Positions 43,769 to 44,733 of a stretch of 44,733 nucleotides of DNA are shown piece by piece (position 1 is the stretch's first letter; each line of letters begins with the position of its first letter). The stretch is taken from positions 1-44,733 of the forward strand of contig CAKZTM010000062.1 in the NCBI GenBank assembly GCA_937920555.1. The letters are read 5' to 3'. Under the pieces are notes generated by a model, which saw nothing but the letters and a program-made list of their open reading frames with translations, made no database searches and was not told where the DNA came from. This DNA is from an uncultured Paracoccaceae bacterium (GTDB taxonomy: Bacteria > Pseudomonadota > Alphaproteobacteria > Rhodobacterales > Rhodobacteraceae). The translations under genes were made by a program, and so were the position numbers.

Positions 43769-44733
43769 ATGACAGAACTTCTGACAGCGGCCCAAATGCG
43801 TGCCATTGAGCAAGCCGCTATTGAAAGCGGTGAGGTGACCGGTCTTGAGTTGATGGAGCGGGCCGGTCGGGGCGTTGTGGAGGCGATCTTTGAGGAATGG
43901 CCGGAGCTGGCCAAGAGTTCTTACCGCGCCGTGGTGCTTTGTGGACCGGGGAATAATGGTGGTGACGGGTTTGTGGTGGCGCGGCTCTTGAAAGAGTGGG
44001 GCTGGGAGGTTGAGGTTTTTCTTTACGGGGATGAGGAGAGGTTGCCTGCGGATGCTGCGGTGAATTGCGCGCGGTGGCGGGAGATGGGGGAGGTTACCAG
44101 CTTCGATCATTGCGGTGCATCGCTACCAAAGGCACAAGTCTTTATAGATGCTCTGTTCGGAACTGGGCTGTCTCGCCCAATTGGCGATGAACTTGCCGAC
44201 TTAGCTGACGTTTTGCTTGACGAACTCGTTGAAGGCGTGAAGGCGGTTTCAGTTGATGTACCATCGGGCTATTGCGCTGACAGTTCAAAGCAGTTGGGTG
44301 ATCATGTTTTTGAAGGATGTTTGACGGTTACGTTTCACCGACCGAAAATAGGGCACTTCTTAGAGCCTCCTGCGTGGAACGATAAGGTGGTCGTTAAGCA
44401 AATTGGTGTGAAGAAGTTTGATCGATTTCGGGATATAGAACTTGTTCAAGTTCTGACTGGTCAGGGTCTTTCGGTCGTTGCAATTGTAGAACTAAGCAAG
44501 ACGTCGTTTGATCACAAATACGCGCACGGCCACGCGCTGGTTTTGTCCGGTGGGGTTGGGAAGGGTGGTGCGGCAAGGCTCACCGCAAGGGGCGCGCTCA
44601 GGATCGGGGCAGGGGTTGTGACCGTTGGATGCCCGCCGTCCGCCCTGATTGAGAATGCGGCCCAGCTCAATGCGATCATGCTCACATCTCTCAAGGATGA
44701 GGTGGTTTTGGCGGAGGTTCTGGAAGACACACG
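43769..44733 (+). CDS. nnr: Nnr, bifunctional NAD(P)H-hydrate epimerase / dehydratase (truncated by window end)
   Basis: Nnr repairs damaged NADH and NADPH: the N-terminal YjeF domain epimerises hydrated NAD(P)H and the C-terminal kinase-like domain dehydrates it. The frame is open from ATG 43769 to the end (about 321 codons). MTELLTAAQMRAIEQAAI, LELMERAGRGV, VVLCGPGNNGGDGFVVARLL, FIDALFGTGLSRP and SVDVPSGYCADS mark the epimerase. HALVLSGGVGKGGAARLTARGALRIGAGVVTV begins the dehydratase (read as GGVGKGGAARLTARGA and RIGAGVVTVG). Bases about 44100-44510 are clearly poorer in GC and have different codon choice from both flanks. It diverges from glnB. Confidence 0.93.
   Translation, partial: MTELLTAAQMRAIEQAAIESGEVTGLELMERAGRGVVEAIFEEWPELAKSSYRAVVLCGPGNNGGDGFVVARLLKEWGWEVEVFLYGDEERLPADAAVNCARWREMGEVTSFDHCGASLPKAQVFIDALFGTGLSRPIGDELADLADVLLDELVEGVKAVSVDVPSGYCADSSKQLGDHVFEGCLTVTFHRPKIGHFLEPPAWNDKVVVKQIGVKKFDRFRDIELVQVLTGQGLSVVAIVELSKTSFDHKYAHGHALVLSGGVGKGGAARLTARGALRIGAGVVTVGCPPSALIENAAQLNAIMLTSLKDEVVLAEVLEDT

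Overview
The window looks like chromosomal DNA of a marine alphaproteobacterium of the Rhodobacteraceae (Roseobacter group). The evidence is the riboflavin gene set beside nrdR and nusB, the glnB-glnA pair, a TAXI-type TRAP transporter followed by a universal stress gene, class II KdsA, and a fairly GC-rich base composition. No taxonomic search was possible, so this rests on gene content.

Layout. (1) 1-8698: riboflavin genes on the minus strand, in transcription order nrdR, ribD, ribE, ribBX, ribH, nusB. The run is split between ribD and ribE by a plus-strand capsule cassette, kpsS-kpsD-kpsC (2519-7036). A palindromic repeat of about 100 bp fills the gap where kpsC and ribD converge. (2) 8846-15317: a copper P-type ATPase behind a CueR-like promoter, a minus-strand Rad50/Mre11-like pair, and tRNA-Gln(TTG). 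(3) 15401-18437: kdsA-kpsE-kpsT on the minus strand, the rest of the capsule/Kdo machinery; no kpsM permease gene is present. (4) 18628-24374: a class III aminotransferase, then a TAXI binding protein, a fused TRAP permease and a UspA protein. (5) 24443-38443: an accessory nonribosomal peptide locus on the minus strand, in transcription order a HupE/UreJ-like membrane protein, free-standing adenylation enzyme, free-standing carrier protein, two NRPS proteins, an acyl-CoA-dehydrogenase-like enzyme and possibly a flavin monooxygenase. From the adenylation enzyme to the dehydrogenase the genes overlap by 1-4 bases. (6) 38645-44733: a methyltransferase, a poorly characterised membrane protein and a small secreted Cys protein lying between two identical terminators, then glnA, glnB and the start of nnr.

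The most interesting object is the first NRPS (31356-35495). Its adenylation domain is interrupted between core motifs A8 and A9 by about 340 residues carrying two CxxC pairs, a PP-loop (SGGKDS) and a further CxxC. This resembles N-type ATP pyrophosphatases that perform amidotransfer or thiolation. The pocket residues of the same domain read DLTKVGEVGK, close to the remembered code for Asn. The free-standing adenylation enzyme, carrier and dehydrogenase resemble the trio that turns proline into a pyrrole-2-carboxyl starter.

A working model, which is inference, is a short peptide built from a dehydrogenated or pyrrole starter, Asn/Asp and one more residue, with an ATP-dependent nitrogen or sulfur modification made on the assembly line and release by the terminal thioesterase. 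The HupE-like protein hints at a link to metals. The capsule genes in regions 1 and 3 jointly supply Kdo, the poly-Kdo linker and most of an ABC-type export complex.
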